From: Paludibacter sp.
GTDB taxonomy: Bacteria; Bacteroidota; Bacteroidia; Bacteroidales; Paludibacteraceae
DNA length: 64,000 bases
Assembly: GCA_028710895.1 (NCBI GenBank)
Contig: JAQTTH010000002.1
Location: forward strand, 1-64,000
Reading direction: 5' to 3'
Shown here: positions 24,901-35,100 of the stretch, one piece after another
How positions within the stretch are numbered: the stretch's first letter is position 1
How the letters are laid out: every line of letters begins with the position of its first letter
The notes under the pieces: generated by a model
The model's input: only the letters and a program-made list of their open reading frames with translations
The model's database searches: none
What the model was told of the DNA's origin: nothing
Translations under genes and position numbers: made by a program

Positions 24901-27900
24901 ATGAAAAAAATCTTCTCTTTAATCCTCCTCTGCTTTTTAGGTGTAAGCTCAATTAATTTGTATGCATACACAATAGATGTCAGTAAAACATACTTTTTAA
25001 TTCAGACGGCTACAACCTCGGGTAAAGTGGTTGGTGCGAATAGTGCTAACCAACCTGCAATTATGGATGCCGACAGAATCAACTCTCAACAACTGACTTT
25101 TGAGTTGGTTAACGTAGGTGTCTATCGAATTAAGAATGGCGATGGAAACTATTTGGCTTGGACAAGTGGGAACACATTAGCCTACAAAACATCGTCAGAT
25201 TTAACTACGTCGTGGGCAATTGCCGATGTAGGTACAACAGGATTTATTAGTCTTAAAAATGTAAGTGCCGGAAATACCTATCTGACAACAAGTGCATTAA
25301 CTGGTGAAACTCCTTTGATTGTTTCAGGCACTACAGTTCCAACAGCTGCCGGTAATAATGCGTTCAAGTTGGCTCTTGTATCTGAAATATTAAAAAACAA
25401 TATGATAGATGGTGGATTTGAAAATGCGGTGGTTAACTCAGCACCGCTGGGTACGTGGATTAATGATGTTTCCAAAGCATTTGGTGGCTCAGGAACATCT
25501 CGTATATTCAACTCATTGTCAAGCAGTGGTACTAATAGTTTTCAGCTTCGCTTTTTGGGGACGCAGGATGGAGCCGGAAATTCTTACAATAGAATCAGTC
25601 ATTTGCTGACCGGATTGAAGAAAGATTCTGTTTACACGCTAAACTTTGGTTATATTCAAAAAAACTGGGCTACTTATGCCGGAACATTTATGGTTTATGC
25701 ATCCACGGTTGCAAATGTTGCATCTGGAGTAAATTCAACGAACGTAAATGGAACAGTATTTACATCGAAACTTGCTACTGCCGACAATGTGAAAAACACA
25801 GGTTCAATCAGTTTTATTGCTCCTGCAACTTCATGTTATATTGTTTTTTCAAAAGTTTCAAATACTGTAAATAGTGAGTATTATCTTGATGATCTGGTTT
25901 TATCTACGACGAAAACACTTCCGTCCAGTATTATTCCTTCTGCTGATTCTTTAAGTATAGAGAATACACTACCAGCAACTTTTACCGTGAGTGGATTTAG
26001 CTTATCCAATGATATTACCATAGCTGCCAGTAGTGGTTTCACTGTTTCAACTAATAGATTGGCTGCCAATTCAAGCTCAACACCTATTACTGTTTACTTT
26101 ACAGGAGCAACTAAGACCACTGGCAACATAACATTAACGAGCGGTTCGATCACCCAAACTATTGCAGTGATAGGTACACCTACATTTATTCCGTTAACAA
26201 CTTCAAAGTATTACCTGACTCAAAAATCATCATACAATATAATTGGAGCTTTTTGGGGTACACAACCAGCATTATTGAAACCAAACGGTTCTACGTCACA
26301 AAAATTTAGCTTTGAATCAACAGGAGTTTCCAATGCTTATTACTTGAAAAACGATTCAAATCAATATCTTAATTGTAAAGGAACTGACAATTTATTAATC
26401 CTTGAATCAGTAACAAAATCAGATTCTTCTAAATGGGTTGTGGTAGGAACTGTATCTACAGCTTTGAAGTTCAAAAATTTGGCAACTGGAAAGTATATTA
26501 CATCTGAATATACTGAAAATGGAAGTCCTCTGATTGGCTCGGGAAATTTATCTGATGTTAATACTGTCTTCATGCTTTCAACAGAAATATTATCAAGAAG
26601 AATACCACCGTTAACACCACGATGGGCATTTGAACATGTAGTTTGGGAAGATATGACTAACACGCAGGCTTCAACGGAGAATCTGGTGAGTCTTTATTTT
26701 CAACACAATATGCCTGTAGGTGCTACAATTGTCGACAGCCCATGGTCAACGTCTTATAATAATTTTGAATGGAATACAGCACGTTACCCGAGTTCTGCTA
26801 CCATGATACAAAATTTTAAAGCTAAGAATGTAAGAGTAATACTTTGGTTAACCGGCTGTGTAAATAGTACCTCTAATGCAAGCGAAGTGCCATTTACAAA
26901 AGATCCGGGACTTGATGAAGCTATCGCTAATAATTTCGGTGTAAACAATAGTGCTATTACTACTTGGTGGAAAGGAACCGGGATACACATTGATTTTACT
27001 AAACCAGCTGCAGTAAACTGGTGGAATGCCCGACTAGATAAAGCATTCGTTGATGGTGTTTGTGGATTTAAAACAGATCAGGGCGAAGTATATTTTGGTG
27101 ATACAGTGCAGACTTCTATTGGAAAAATGTCGAATGCTGCATTCAGACCATATTATTATAACAGTATGTTCGACTATGTAACGAGTCGTAAACCAGACGA
27201 AGGTATGATAATAGGCCGTCCATATTCATATCAGGCAAATCAGGGAGGTTTCGAAGCATCTGTCGAAAAATTAACTATGGGTTGGTGTGGTGACTTTTCC
27301 GGTACATTTTCCGGACTGCAAAAACAAATATTCAATATTTTTACCAGTGCTGAAGCCGGTTATGGTGCACCGGGATGCGAAGTAGGGGGTTATTTTGAAG
27401 TTGCTCCCGGCAAAGAAGAACTGATTCGGTATGCACAGTTTGGTTCAATGACGGCCTGTATGGTAAACGGAGGATCAAACGGTGGATTGACTAATCACTT
27501 GCCTTGGTATCACGACGAAGAAACGACTTCGTATTATCGTCAGGCTGCGTGGTTGCATAGTCAGTTGATACCCTACTTATTCAGTACAGTAGTAAAGGGA
27601 CATAAAAACGGAGGGTCACTCATAAAGAATGTTTCATTTGCGAATGAAAGTCATACGCTTGGCGATTATATATTCACAAAAGCCATTACTTCAACGGCTC
27701 ATACCGTAAATGTTACTTTGCCTCAAGGTGAATGGATGGACTTTTGGACAAAAACGATTTATTCGGCCAATACAACCATTACACAAACTTATCCGCTGAA
27801 TAAATTTCCTCTTTTCATGAAAGTGGGTTCTATCATTCCGATGAATATCTCAAATAGCTATTCAGGTATTGGCGATTCAACCCTAACTGGTAAGCAATCA

Positions 27901-28440
27901 GTTTATATTGTTCCGGGAATCGGAGCAAGTAAATTCCAATATTTCAGACCAACAGGCGATGGTATTGGTTATGATTCAATTCAGATTAGCTATAATAACG
28001 ATGGTAAAACCAATAAAATAACTGTAGACGGTAAAACCAGTCTCCCCTATGCCTTATTGATTCAAAATTGTGCAAAACCATCCGATGTGGTTAATGCAGA
28101 TAGCTGGAAATACAATGACACAACGCATGAATTATTAGTTATAAAAACCGGTGACAGCTTTACAATCAATGTGAATGCAGATGCCACAAATATCTCGTCG
28201 ATATATGAAACGATTATTAAGATGTATCCAAATCCGGCGTCAAAAGAACTTATTATCGAAAGTCCTGAAACAATTACATCTGCGATTATCACAAGTATCA
28301 ATGGTAAAAAAGTTCTTGAAAAAAGATTGAATAGTACAAAAAACACAATCTCACTGAATGGACTTACTCAAGGTGTATATTTTGCATCTATAACTACTTC
28401 CTCTAAAAAAAAAATAACGAAGAAACTTGTAATTGAATAA
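24901..28440 (+). CDS. large GH31 glycoside hydrolase with lectin-like N-terminal modules and T9SS tail
   Basis: A 1179-residue secreted enzyme. After the signal peptide (ending NLYA) comes a beta-trefoil-like module (YTIDVSKTYFLIQ...YRIKNGDGNYLAW). Next is a carbohydrate-binding-like beta sandwich (MIDGGFENAVVNSAPLGTW...YLDDL), then an immunoglobulin-like part and a second trefoil-like module (YYLTQKSS...YYLKNDSNQYL). The GH31 barrel begins near residue 565 (PPLTPRWAFEHVVWED) and includes GFKTDQGE with nucleophile Asp726 and GWCGDFSG. The protein ends with a full T9SS sorting domain. Its N-terminus is closely similar to the binding protein at 28571, and its C-terminal third is nearly identical to the preceding GH31. 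It starts 6 bp after that gene, so they are probably one operon. The substrate is unknown. Confidence 0.9.
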   Translation: MKKIFSLILLCFLGVSSINLYAYTIDVSKTYFLIQTATTSGKVVGANSANQPAIMDADRINSQQLTFELVNVGVYRIKNGDGNYLAWTSGNTLAYKTSSDLTTSWAIADVGTTGFISLKNVSAGNTYLTTSALTGETPLIVSGTTVPTAAGNNAFKLALVSEILKNNMIDGGFENAVVNSAPLGTWINDVSKAFGGSGTSRIFNSLSSSGTNSFQLRFLGTQDGAGNSYNRISHLLTGLKKDSVYTLNFGYIQKNWATYAGTFMVYASTVANVASGVNSTNVNGTVFTSKLATADNVKNTGSISFIAPATSCYIVFSKVSNTVNSEYYLDDLVLSTTKTLPSSIIPSADSLSIENTLPATFTVSGFSLSNDITIAASSGFTVSTNRLAANSSSTPITVYFTGATKTTGNITLTSGSITQTIAVIGTPTFIPLTTSKYYLTQKSSYNIIGAFWGTQPALLKPNGSTSQKFSFESTGVSNAYYLKNDSNQYLNCKGTDNLLILESVTKSDSSKWVVVGTVSTALKFKNLATGKYITSEYTENGSPLIGSGNLSDVNTVFMLSTEILSRRIPPLTPRWAFEHVVWEDMTNTQASTENLVSLYFQHNMPVGATIVDSPWSTSYNNFEWNTARYPSSATMIQNFKAKNVRVILWLTGCVNSTSNASEVPFTKDPGLDEAIANNFGVNNSAITTWWKGTGIHIDFTKPAAVNWWNARLDKAFVDGVCGFKTDQGEVYFGDTVQTSIGKMSNAAFRPYYYNSMFDYVTSRKPDEGMIIGRPYSYQANQGGFEASVEKLTMGWCGDFSGTFSGLQKQIFNIFTSAEAGYGAPGCEVGGYFEVAPGKEELIRYAQFGSMTACMVNGGSNGGLTNHLPWYHDEETTSYYRQAAWLHSQLIPYLFSTVVKGHKNGGSLIKNVSFANESHTLGDYIFTKAITSTAHTVNVTLPQGEWMDFWTKTIYSANTTITQTYPLNKFPLFMKVGSIIPMNISNSYSGIGDSTLTGKQSVYIVPGIGASKFQYFRPTGDGIGYDSIQISYNNDGKTNKITVDGKTSLPYALLIQNCAKPSDVVNADSWKYNDTTHELLVIKTGDSFTINVNADATNISSIYETIIKMYPNPASKELIIESPETITSAIITSINGKKVLEKRLNSTKNTISLNGLTQGVYFASITTSSKKKITKKLVIE
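27490..28304 (+). repeat. near-identical segment shared by the two GH31 genes, copy 2
   Basis: Partner of 24058-24872. Beyond its right end this copy continues into an intact sorting domain, while copy 1 runs into DNA that matches the leader at 28547-28570. Confidence 0.85.
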
Positions 28441-28487
28441 ATGATTATTCTGTTCAGAGGCATAAATCCTCTGAACAGAATAATCAT
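28441..28487 (+). terminator. long hairpin after the second GH31 gene
   Basis: A perfect 20-bp stem (arms 28441-28460 and 28468-28487) with a 7-nt loop starts at the base after the stop codon. No T run follows directly, so it may act as an mRNA 3' stabiliser as well as a terminator. Confidence 0.65.
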
Positions 28488-28570
28488 CGACGAAAATCTT
28501 ATTAAAATCAATCTATTAGTGAAATACAATGTTAACTTTCTATTATTAATAATCTAATTCAAAAAATCAA

Positions 28571-29863
28571 ATGAAAAAAATCTTCTCTTTAATCATCCTC
28601 TGCTTTTTAGCTGTTAGTTCAATGAATTTGTATGCATACACCATTGATGTAACAAAAACGTATTTACTGGAACAAACACTTGCTACTTCCAGTAAAGTAA
28701 TAGGTGCTAATGGAACAGCACCTTCAGTTATGAGTGCTGATATCTCGGCAACTTCACAACGGTTAAGTTTTGAACTTGTGAGTACTGGTATTTACCAAAT
28801 TAAAAATGGAGATGGCAATTATCTGACCTGTAATAGTTCCGGACTTATTGCCTATTCAGCTTCTTTGGACGCAACAACTGACGCTCAATGGACTCTTACT
28901 GATATTGGTACCACAGGACTTGTTTCAGTGAAAAGTGTAAGCTTACCTACCAGTTATTTAACCTCGGCTGCTGTAATTACCGGCCCAGCTGCTTTTGCAG
29001 GTAGCCCGCTAACACTGACTACTACAGCTCCAACAGCAGCTGGGGCAACAGCATTTAAACTTGTAGAGGCTGTAACCGGTACTTATCCATGTTTTACCAA
29101 CTTGTTAGTTGATGGACGTTTTGAGAATGTAGCTGCCAATGGTGCCCCACTGGGTGAGTGGATTAATGATAAATCCCAAACAATGGGAGGCTCAGGCAAA
29201 TCTCGGGTTTTTGGTTCTAATGCAACTACTGGCACTAATAGTTTTCAGTTGCGCTTCAATCTACCTACCGGTTCAAATTACGGATATTACAACATTAGTC
29301 ATAAGTTAACCGGACTTACAGTGGGTAAAACGTATCGTTTTAGTTTCAAATACAAAGTTGATGGTGCAGCAAGTGCAATTCCGGTAGCAAATGCGAAAGC
29401 AAATGTTTTTGCAGCAACCTCTGTAAATGATGTTGTAGCAAATGCTATTGGAGGAGCTACTAATTATATAACTACAGAAGTGCCAACAGTTCTTCTTACC
29501 AGCCAATCAAGCCTAACCAGTAACTATCTAACGTTTGTAGCTCCGGCTTCAAGTTGTTATCTTGTTTTTTCTAAATTTATTCAGGACGATACAACCATAT
29601 TTTATATTTATATGGATGATATGATGTTGGAAGATGTGACCACAACAACTGGATTAATGAATTTGAGCAACAAAAATCTTAATGTATTTGTGCAAAACAA
29701 TAGATTAAATGTATCGGGAGTAAAGAACTATACAGTTTATAATATTCAAGGGATAAAAGTAGCTGAGGTGTTGAATAACACGGTTAATACATCGGTTGGT
29801 TTGAAGGCAGGTGTGTATGTTGTAAAATCAAATAAGGAAATTCAGAAAATTATTATCCAATAA
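28571..29863 (+). CDS. secreted carbohydrate-binding-like protein without catalytic domain, T9SS tail
   Basis: A 430-residue protein. Signal peptide, trefoil-like module and beta-sandwich module match the N-terminal third of the GH31 at 24901 (YTIDVTKTYLLEQ, YQIKNGDGNYLT, LVDGRFENVAANGAPLGEW, YLVFSKF, YMDD). A T9SS sorting domain follows directly (NLNVFVQNNRLNVSGVKNY...GVYVVKSNKEIQKIIIQ). There is no glycosidase domain, so it probably binds the same substrate on the cell surface. The start is chosen by identity with the 24901 leader and first codons. The leader just upstream (AATAATCTAATT) is the sequence that forms the broken end of the first GH31 gene. Confidence 0.85.
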   Translation: MKKIFSLIILCFLAVSSMNLYAYTIDVTKTYLLEQTLATSSKVIGANGTAPSVMSADISATSQRLSFELVSTGIYQIKNGDGNYLTCNSSGLIAYSASLDATTDAQWTLTDIGTTGLVSVKSVSLPTSYLTSAAVITGPAAFAGSPLTLTTTAPTAAGATAFKLVEAVTGTYPCFTNLLVDGRFENVAANGAPLGEWINDKSQTMGGSGKSRVFGSNATTGTNSFQLRFNLPTGSNYGYYNISHKLTGLTVGKTYRFSFKYKVDGAASAIPVANAKANVFAATSVNDVVANAIGGATNYITTEVPTVLLTSQSSLTSNYLTFVAPASSCYLVFSKFIQDDTTIFYIYMDDMMLEDVTTTTGLMNLSNKNLNVFVQNNRLNVSGVKNYTVYNIQGIKVAEVLNNTVNTSVGLKAGVYVVKSNKEIQKIIIQ

Positions 29864-29942
29864 TTTTCTGAATTAACATCATGCTTATTTGATTAATTAT
29901 CTCTAATAAAATAATTATTAGATAGTTTCGCAATTTTTTTTG

Positions 29943-29972
29943 CTCCTCCTTCTCCATTTGGAGAGGGGGGAG
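29943..29972. repeat. G/C-rich intergenic hairpin
   Basis: CTCCTCCTTCTCC pairs with GGAGAGGGGGGAG around ATTT. It resembles the dispersed C/G-rich intergenic hairpins common in Bacteroidota. The rest of 29864-30124 shows nothing else. Confidence 0.5.
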
Positions 29973-30124
29973 TTCTACACTTTTAGAAGAAATGGTGGAA
30001 TTATCTCCATTGCAGATTTTTGAGCGTGAAATACAAGTTGGTAATGTTATTTTGGAACATAACAAATATTTAATCTCCCTGATGTTCTTTTTTGAACTTC
30101 GGGGTGTTTTTATTTGGGGGAGGA

Positions 30125-30712
30125 TTATTTGATTTGGTCTAAATATGATTCAATCGACTTAAAGTTTCCGGCTTGTTCATCAAATGACTTTCTTTTCTTT
30201 GCTTCTCGAAGAATGTATCCTGATTTCTTTCTTGACTTGGAATCTTTAGAACCAACCGGACGACCAAGTTTCTTTTCAGGATTTTTCGCTCTCACTCTTG
30301 CAAGTCCATCTTTCGTTCTTTGAGATATGAGTGATCTCTCAAATTCCGCAAATGCACTCAATATTTGAAATTGTAATCTTCCAGCTGCTGAACTGAAATC
30401 AAGGTTATCTGTTAGAGAAATAAATCCAATTCCTTTATCAACCAATTCTTTTGTATCAAGAATCAACTCTGTAGAAGAACGAGCCCAACGGTCTAATTTA
30501 TATATAATCACGGACTCATATTCAAAGTTACGAAGTTTCATAAGCAATGCTTGTTTTACCGGTCTTGTTTTCCGGGTGGATTCTTCTTCCTCGAAAATAT
30601 CATATTCAAGATTATTTCGCTTAGCAAAATCAACGAGTATAATCTTTTGATTTTCTACAGTCTGTCTACCATCGGTAGAAGATACCCTTACATATAGTGC
30701 TACTTTCTTCAT
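30125..30712 (-). CDS. serine recombinase, resolvase/invertase family (right copy)
   Basis: About 195 residues from ATG 30712 (ATG 30724 is also possible; the frame is open up to TTG 30784 within the conserved site DNA). The catalytic domain starts VALYVRVSSTDGRQ (nucleophile Ser11), followed by YKLDRWARSSTELI and the helix LSAFAEFERSLISQRTKDGL. A short basic C-terminal part (LGRPVGSKDSKSRKKSG) would bind DNA. It is a different subfamily from the left serine recombinase, yet both share their upstream DNA. It is divergent from the tyrosine recombinase at 31044. Confidence 0.88.
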   Translation of the reverse strand: MKKVALYVRVSSTDGRQTVENQKIILVDFAKRNNLEYDIFEEEESTRKTRPVKQALLMKLRNFEYESVIIYKLDRWARSSTELILDTKELVDKGIGFISLTDNLDFSSAAGRLQFQILSAFAEFERSLISQRTKDGLARVRAKNPEKKLGRPVGSKDSKSRKKSGYILREAKKRKSFDEQAGNFKSIESYLDQIK

Positions 30713-30726
30713 ATTTATATTCATTA

Positions 30727-30838
30727 GTATTATTGATTCTATTATTGTGAGTAATTCATTTATTATTAAATATTTCAACTTCAATTTCTGGGTTCATCAG
30801 TCTCACATTTTGAACTACCCTATTATTGTGAATGCGAG
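30727..30838 (-). repeat. putative recombination site, right copy (inverted relative to 14786-14890)
   Basis: Reverse complement of the left site with the same block order. The dodecamer CTATTATTGTGA occurs twice in direct orientation, at 30739-30750 and 30820-30831 (81 bp apart), as expected for binding subsites of a serine recombinase. Confidence 0.7.
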
Positions 30839-30881
30839 AGTAAAATAAAAAGGAGTTGTTGCTCCTTTTTATTTTACTCTC
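30836..30881. terminator. long bidirectional hairpin between the two recombinase genes
   Basis: A perfect 20-bp stem (arms 30836-30855 and 30862-30881) with loop TTGTTG. Its AGGAG/CTCCT core is flanked by A and T runs, so it would terminate transcription in both directions. It may also insulate the divergent recombinases. Confidence 0.7.
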
Positions 30882-30887
30882 ATCAAA

Positions 30888-31007
30888 AAACATTCACTTA
30901 TCATAAAAGTGAGCGTTGTGAAGATAATCAATGACTTATATAAAAATCTGAATAAATATAAAAATCAAACATTCACTTATGATATTTCCGAATGTAAGTG
31001 AATGTTT
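30888..31007. promoter_or_regulatory. three copies of AAACATTCACTTA before the tyrosine recombinase
   Basis: AAACATTCACTTA occurs at 30888-30900 and 30967-30979, and inverted (TAAGTGAATGTTT) at 30995-31007. The last pair forms a perfect 13-bp inverted repeat with a 15-bp spacer, 36 bp before the ATG of the tyrosine recombinase. Likely roles are the core attachment site with its flanking recombinase-binding arms, or an operator (inference). Confidence 0.55.
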
Positions 31008-31043
31008 AACAACCAATAAATATAAACATAAAACAACTATATT

Positions 31044-31628
31044 ATGTCGAAGAAATTTTCAAACACAACAGCAGATTATTTAGATTGGGAACAAATGTTG
31101 AACCTGATTCATAAATTATATAAAGACGAGAAATATAAAATATCATTACTTATTGCACTTGGATGTTTTTGGGGTTTGCGTATTTCAGATCTTAAGTCAT
31201 TAAAATGGGAGGAGATTTTAAATGTTGATGAGATTACGATTGTTGAAAAGAAGACAAACAAGAAAAGAGTAATCAGTGTCAATCCTCAATTAAAACAACA
31301 CATATTGGATTGTCATATGAAAATAAATCCTATTGGATTTCAACACGTGTTTGTCAGTCAAAAGAAAGGTGTTTTTACCACTCAACGAATCAATGTGATG
31401 TTGAAAGAAATTAAAGCAACTTATAAACTAAATATCAAGAATTTCTCCAGTCATAGTCTTAGAAAAACTTTCGGAAGACAGGTATTTAATATGAGTGGGG
31501 AGAATTCTGAAATGGCACTTATTAAACTGATGGAAATTTTCAACCACTCGAACATGGGAATCACAAAACGATATTTAGGACTTAAAGACGAAGAGATAAA
31601 AGAAGCGTATGATTTATTGAAGTTTTAG
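31044..31628 (+). CDS. tyrosine recombinase/integrase, catalytic domain form
   Basis: A 194-residue site-specific recombinase. All catalytic residues are visible: Arg46 in WGLRISDL, a Lys in the beta hairpin KKTNKKRV, His137-x-x-Arg140 in SSHSLRKTFG, His168 in FNHSN and Tyr177 in TKRYLGL. It is shorter than usual phage-type integrases because the N-terminal SAM-like core-binding domain is almost absent. Its middle third is the source or sister of the fragment at 15558. Repeats in its leader may be its attachment or control sites. A terminator follows. It may integrate or excise the accessory DNA on its left (inference). Confidence 0.9.
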   Translation: MSKKFSNTTADYLDWEQMLNLIHKLYKDEKYKISLLIALGCFWGLRISDLKSLKWEEILNVDEITIVEKKTNKKRVISVNPQLKQHILDCHMKINPIGFQHVFVSQKKGVFTTQRINVMLKEIKATYKLNIKNFSSHSLRKTFGRQVFNMSGENSEMALIKLMEIFNHSNMGITKRYLGLKDEEIKEAYDLLKF

Positions 31629-31638
31629 TAATATTCTT

Positions 31639-31666
31639 CCCCCAAATAATTTGGGGGATTTTTTTG
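31639..31666 (+). terminator. intrinsic terminator after the tyrosine recombinase
   Basis: CCCCCAAA pairs with TTTGGGGG around TAA, followed by GA and a long T run. Confidence 0.85.
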
Positions 31667-32119
31667 CCCCAAAAACCCATCAACCTCCCCAGTTTTTAGA
31701 CACCTAAATAAACGTTCGATTATTTGGGTGGAATTTGTAAAAAAAACATATTTCTCTGTAGCGTAATCTTGTATTGACAGAAAGTAATTAAATGTTTAGA
31801 TATTTGACACGTTCAGAGTTGTATATCTTCTCAGGATTGTTGTCATCTATATAATTCTAATGGACTCAACACATTAGTGTATTGGGAGAAAGCATCAATG
31901 GAATGAAGTTGGTAACTGGAACACAGATAGACATAATTTTTATTAAAAAGTTTGGGTAATAATAAGTGCTAAGTTCCTCGATTGTGAGATTAATTTGCAT
32001 ATGTGTGATTTTGTTTATGTTAGCAATTCGGGGAATGGTCATGTGATCACGGTGAATAACGTAACATGGCTTGTCTTTTTTGCTCGAAATGAGATGTGTT
32101 TTGACTGATTTGAGGTTGA
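31667..32119. other. gene-free stretch before the PL11 gene
   Basis: About 450 bp of intergenic DNA with no convincing open frame or RNA gene; it separates the recombination module from the polysaccharide locus. Confidence 0.5.
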
Positions 32120-32147
32120 TTTGAATTTGTGTATAGATATATATTTG
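32120..32147 (+). promoter_or_regulatory. predicted promoter for the PL11 gene
   Basis: TATATTTG (32140-32147) fits the Bacteroidota -7 box, with TTG at 32121-32123 as a possible -33 element. TTGTCACGT directly overlapping and following it is repeated about 20 bp later, and the first copy continues as the palindrome TCACGTGA, so a regulator may bind there. The ATG at 32195 is about 45 bp downstream. Confidence 0.4.
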
Positions 32148-32194
32148 TCACGTGATATTTTGTCACGTTTGAACTAAAATTTAATCTCAAAATC

Positions 32195-35100
32195 ATGAAA
32201 CAACAATTTTACAAATTATTTACTCTTTTCATCGTTTTTATGATGGTGTTTTCGGGTAATTTGTCGGCACAACGTATAATGCCGAAATTAAGCAGAGGGA
32301 TGATAGCCCTGAATAAAGGAAGTGGACAGGTATATTTAAGTTGGCGACTAATGGGAAATGACCCTGCTGATGTGTCATTCAATCTTTACAAAACAACAAG
32401 TGGAGTTACAACTAAGATAGCAGGTCCCATTACAGCAACTACGGATTACACTGTAAGTGGCATTTCAACAGCTGTTGCAAATACTTTTTTTGTGAGAGCT
32501 ATTATAAATGGAGTAGAACAACCGGCAGGTAAATCATATACTTTGCCTGCTAATGCTCCAGTAAGACAGTATATTGCAATTCCATTAACACCGGAACCCG
32601 AGACAGATGGGGTAAATTATTATACTTTGCAAACACATGTTGGGGACGTTGATGGTGATGGTGAATATGAATTCCTTAACCTTCGTTTATATACCGGAAG
32701 TGTTGCACCAACATCGCGTTCGTGGAAAATTGATTGTCAAAGGTTAGATGGAACTCTCTTATGGAGACTGGACTTGGGGCCTAACTTCATAACAAATGAT
32801 GATGCCGGAACAATGATTGTGGAAGACTTTGACGGTGATGGAAAAGCTGAAGTGATGTTACGTACTTTCGAAGGTACTTGCTTTAACTATGGTAGCGCAG
32901 ATAGTATACGTATTGGAGATACTAATCATAATGGAACAACAATTGGTCAGAATGTAGAACCGGAATTCCTCTCTGTAGTGAATGGCCTTACCGGCAAAGA
33001 AATGGATCGTGTTCCTTATGAACCATCAAACGGAGGTAATGGTTGGACGAAATTTGGAGATAATCATAACCCTAATTATGTCTTTTTTGCTTCGGCATAC
33101 TTAGATGGAGTACTACCAAGTTTTATTTCAGTTCGCGGTATTGGACAAGGGGGATTAAATACCTATGCTTATGCATTTGACTATAGAAACGGTAAAATAA
33201 CACAACGATGGAACTGGGCGCCAAAAGTAGGAGATAATGTGTCTCAAGGGCATAATATCATGACTTTTGATATAGATAATGATGGTAAAGATGAGATAGA
33301 GTTCATGGGTTCTGCATTGGATGATGATGGTAAACTGTTGTACTCAAATCAGGATTTTTGGCATGGTGACCACTATAGGGTTTGTGATATGGATCCGGAC
33401 AGACCCGGATATGAAATTTTTTCGATAACTCAGGCCAGCACTTCAGATGTTGGGATGTCAATCATCGACGGAATGACCGGAAAATATCTGAGGAAATGGT
33501 ATATGTCAGATTGGGGTGATGTTAGTCGTGGGGATGCAGGCGATTATTATGCTGGATCAAAAGGAGTTGAATGTCATTCTACAATGGCAAGTTTGACAGA
33601 TGTGAATGGGAATGTAGTTGCAGATAACCGTTTCCCTACCTGGGGGATTTGGTGGGATGGAGACCTGCAACGAGAGTTGATAAATGGTGTTAATGGTGCA
33701 GGAACAAATCCAGCAATTGATAAATGGTCAACTGGACGTTTGTTTGCGGTTTACAATGACGGTGGAGCATATTCGAACAGTATCCCGTATGGTGGTCACC
33801 CACAATTCTGGGGTGATATTATGGGTGACTGGAGGGAAGAGATGATAACTCAATCGAACGATAATTTATCTCTTCGCTTGTACTCGACCTGGGAGCCTGC
33901 TCAAAATCGCATATATACTCTAATGGATAACCCCGGCTATAAAAGCCAGGCATCATGTAGGGGTAGAGTCGGAGGAAAATTTCCGGATTATTATCTGGGT
34001 GGTGGTATGGAACCACCTCCTCCTCCAGCTTGTATCATTGCCAAACTCCATTGGGCTGGTAGTACTTCGGCAAATACATGGGATACTAATACAACATCAA
34101 GCTGGCTTAATAATAAAACTGTGTCGACATTTGCGACAAACGATTCAGTATTGTTTGATTTGACCGGAGTAAATTCTGTGCCAGTTATTATAACGGGTAA
34201 TGTATCTCCTGCTCAGGTAACAGTTTACAATCCGAATGATTATACATTCAATGGTAAAGGCGCAATTGTTGGTACCACCGGCTTGACAAAAGTAGGACGG
34301 GGAACTTTGACTGTAAATGCAAAAACTGGATTTACAGGCAAAACGATTGTTTGGGACGGTGCATTAAATGTAAATGACAGTCTGATAAAGAGTCCGGTAA
34401 TTGTTCATGGAGGAACCTGGGGAGGGAAACTATCTGAAGGAAAAACAGGTGGCCGATTAGGAGGAAGTGGTGTATATGGTAAGGTAACTCTCGAATATGG
34501 AGGAGCACTCGTTCCCGGGCAGGGAGTCGGATATGCCGACACAATAACCATTGACAGTCTGATTGAAAAAATAGGATCGGTTAATTTTGTCGATTTGTCA
34601 AGTGATCCCAGCGGAATAACTTATCACAACGATTTAGTTGTTGTAAATAAGAGTTTCAATTTTGCCGATGGGATTACAATCGGAGTAAATCTAACTAATG
34701 GTACTGTTACGCCGGGATTCTATCCTATATTTAAATGTCAGGGCACTATCATAGGTAATGTCTCTAAAATAAGCGTGGTAGGATTAAATGATTATGTTTA
34801 TTCAGTGGCTAATGTGAATGGTGTTATCGGGATATCCATTCCATCACAAAGAACAAAAGCAGCTAATGTCGTTTGGTCTGGTTCAGGGAGTGCATGGGAC
34901 TTAGGCGTAAGTGCAAACTGGTTGAGAAATGGTACCAGCGATGTGTTTGTAGGACGTGACTCGGTGACATTTAATGATACGGGAGCAGCTAACAAGACTA
35001 TCAACTTATCCAGTGATGTCAATGTAGGAAATATGCTTTTTGATGGAATCACAAATTATACAATAACAGGTTCCGGGTCATTGTGTGGAACTGGAAGTTT

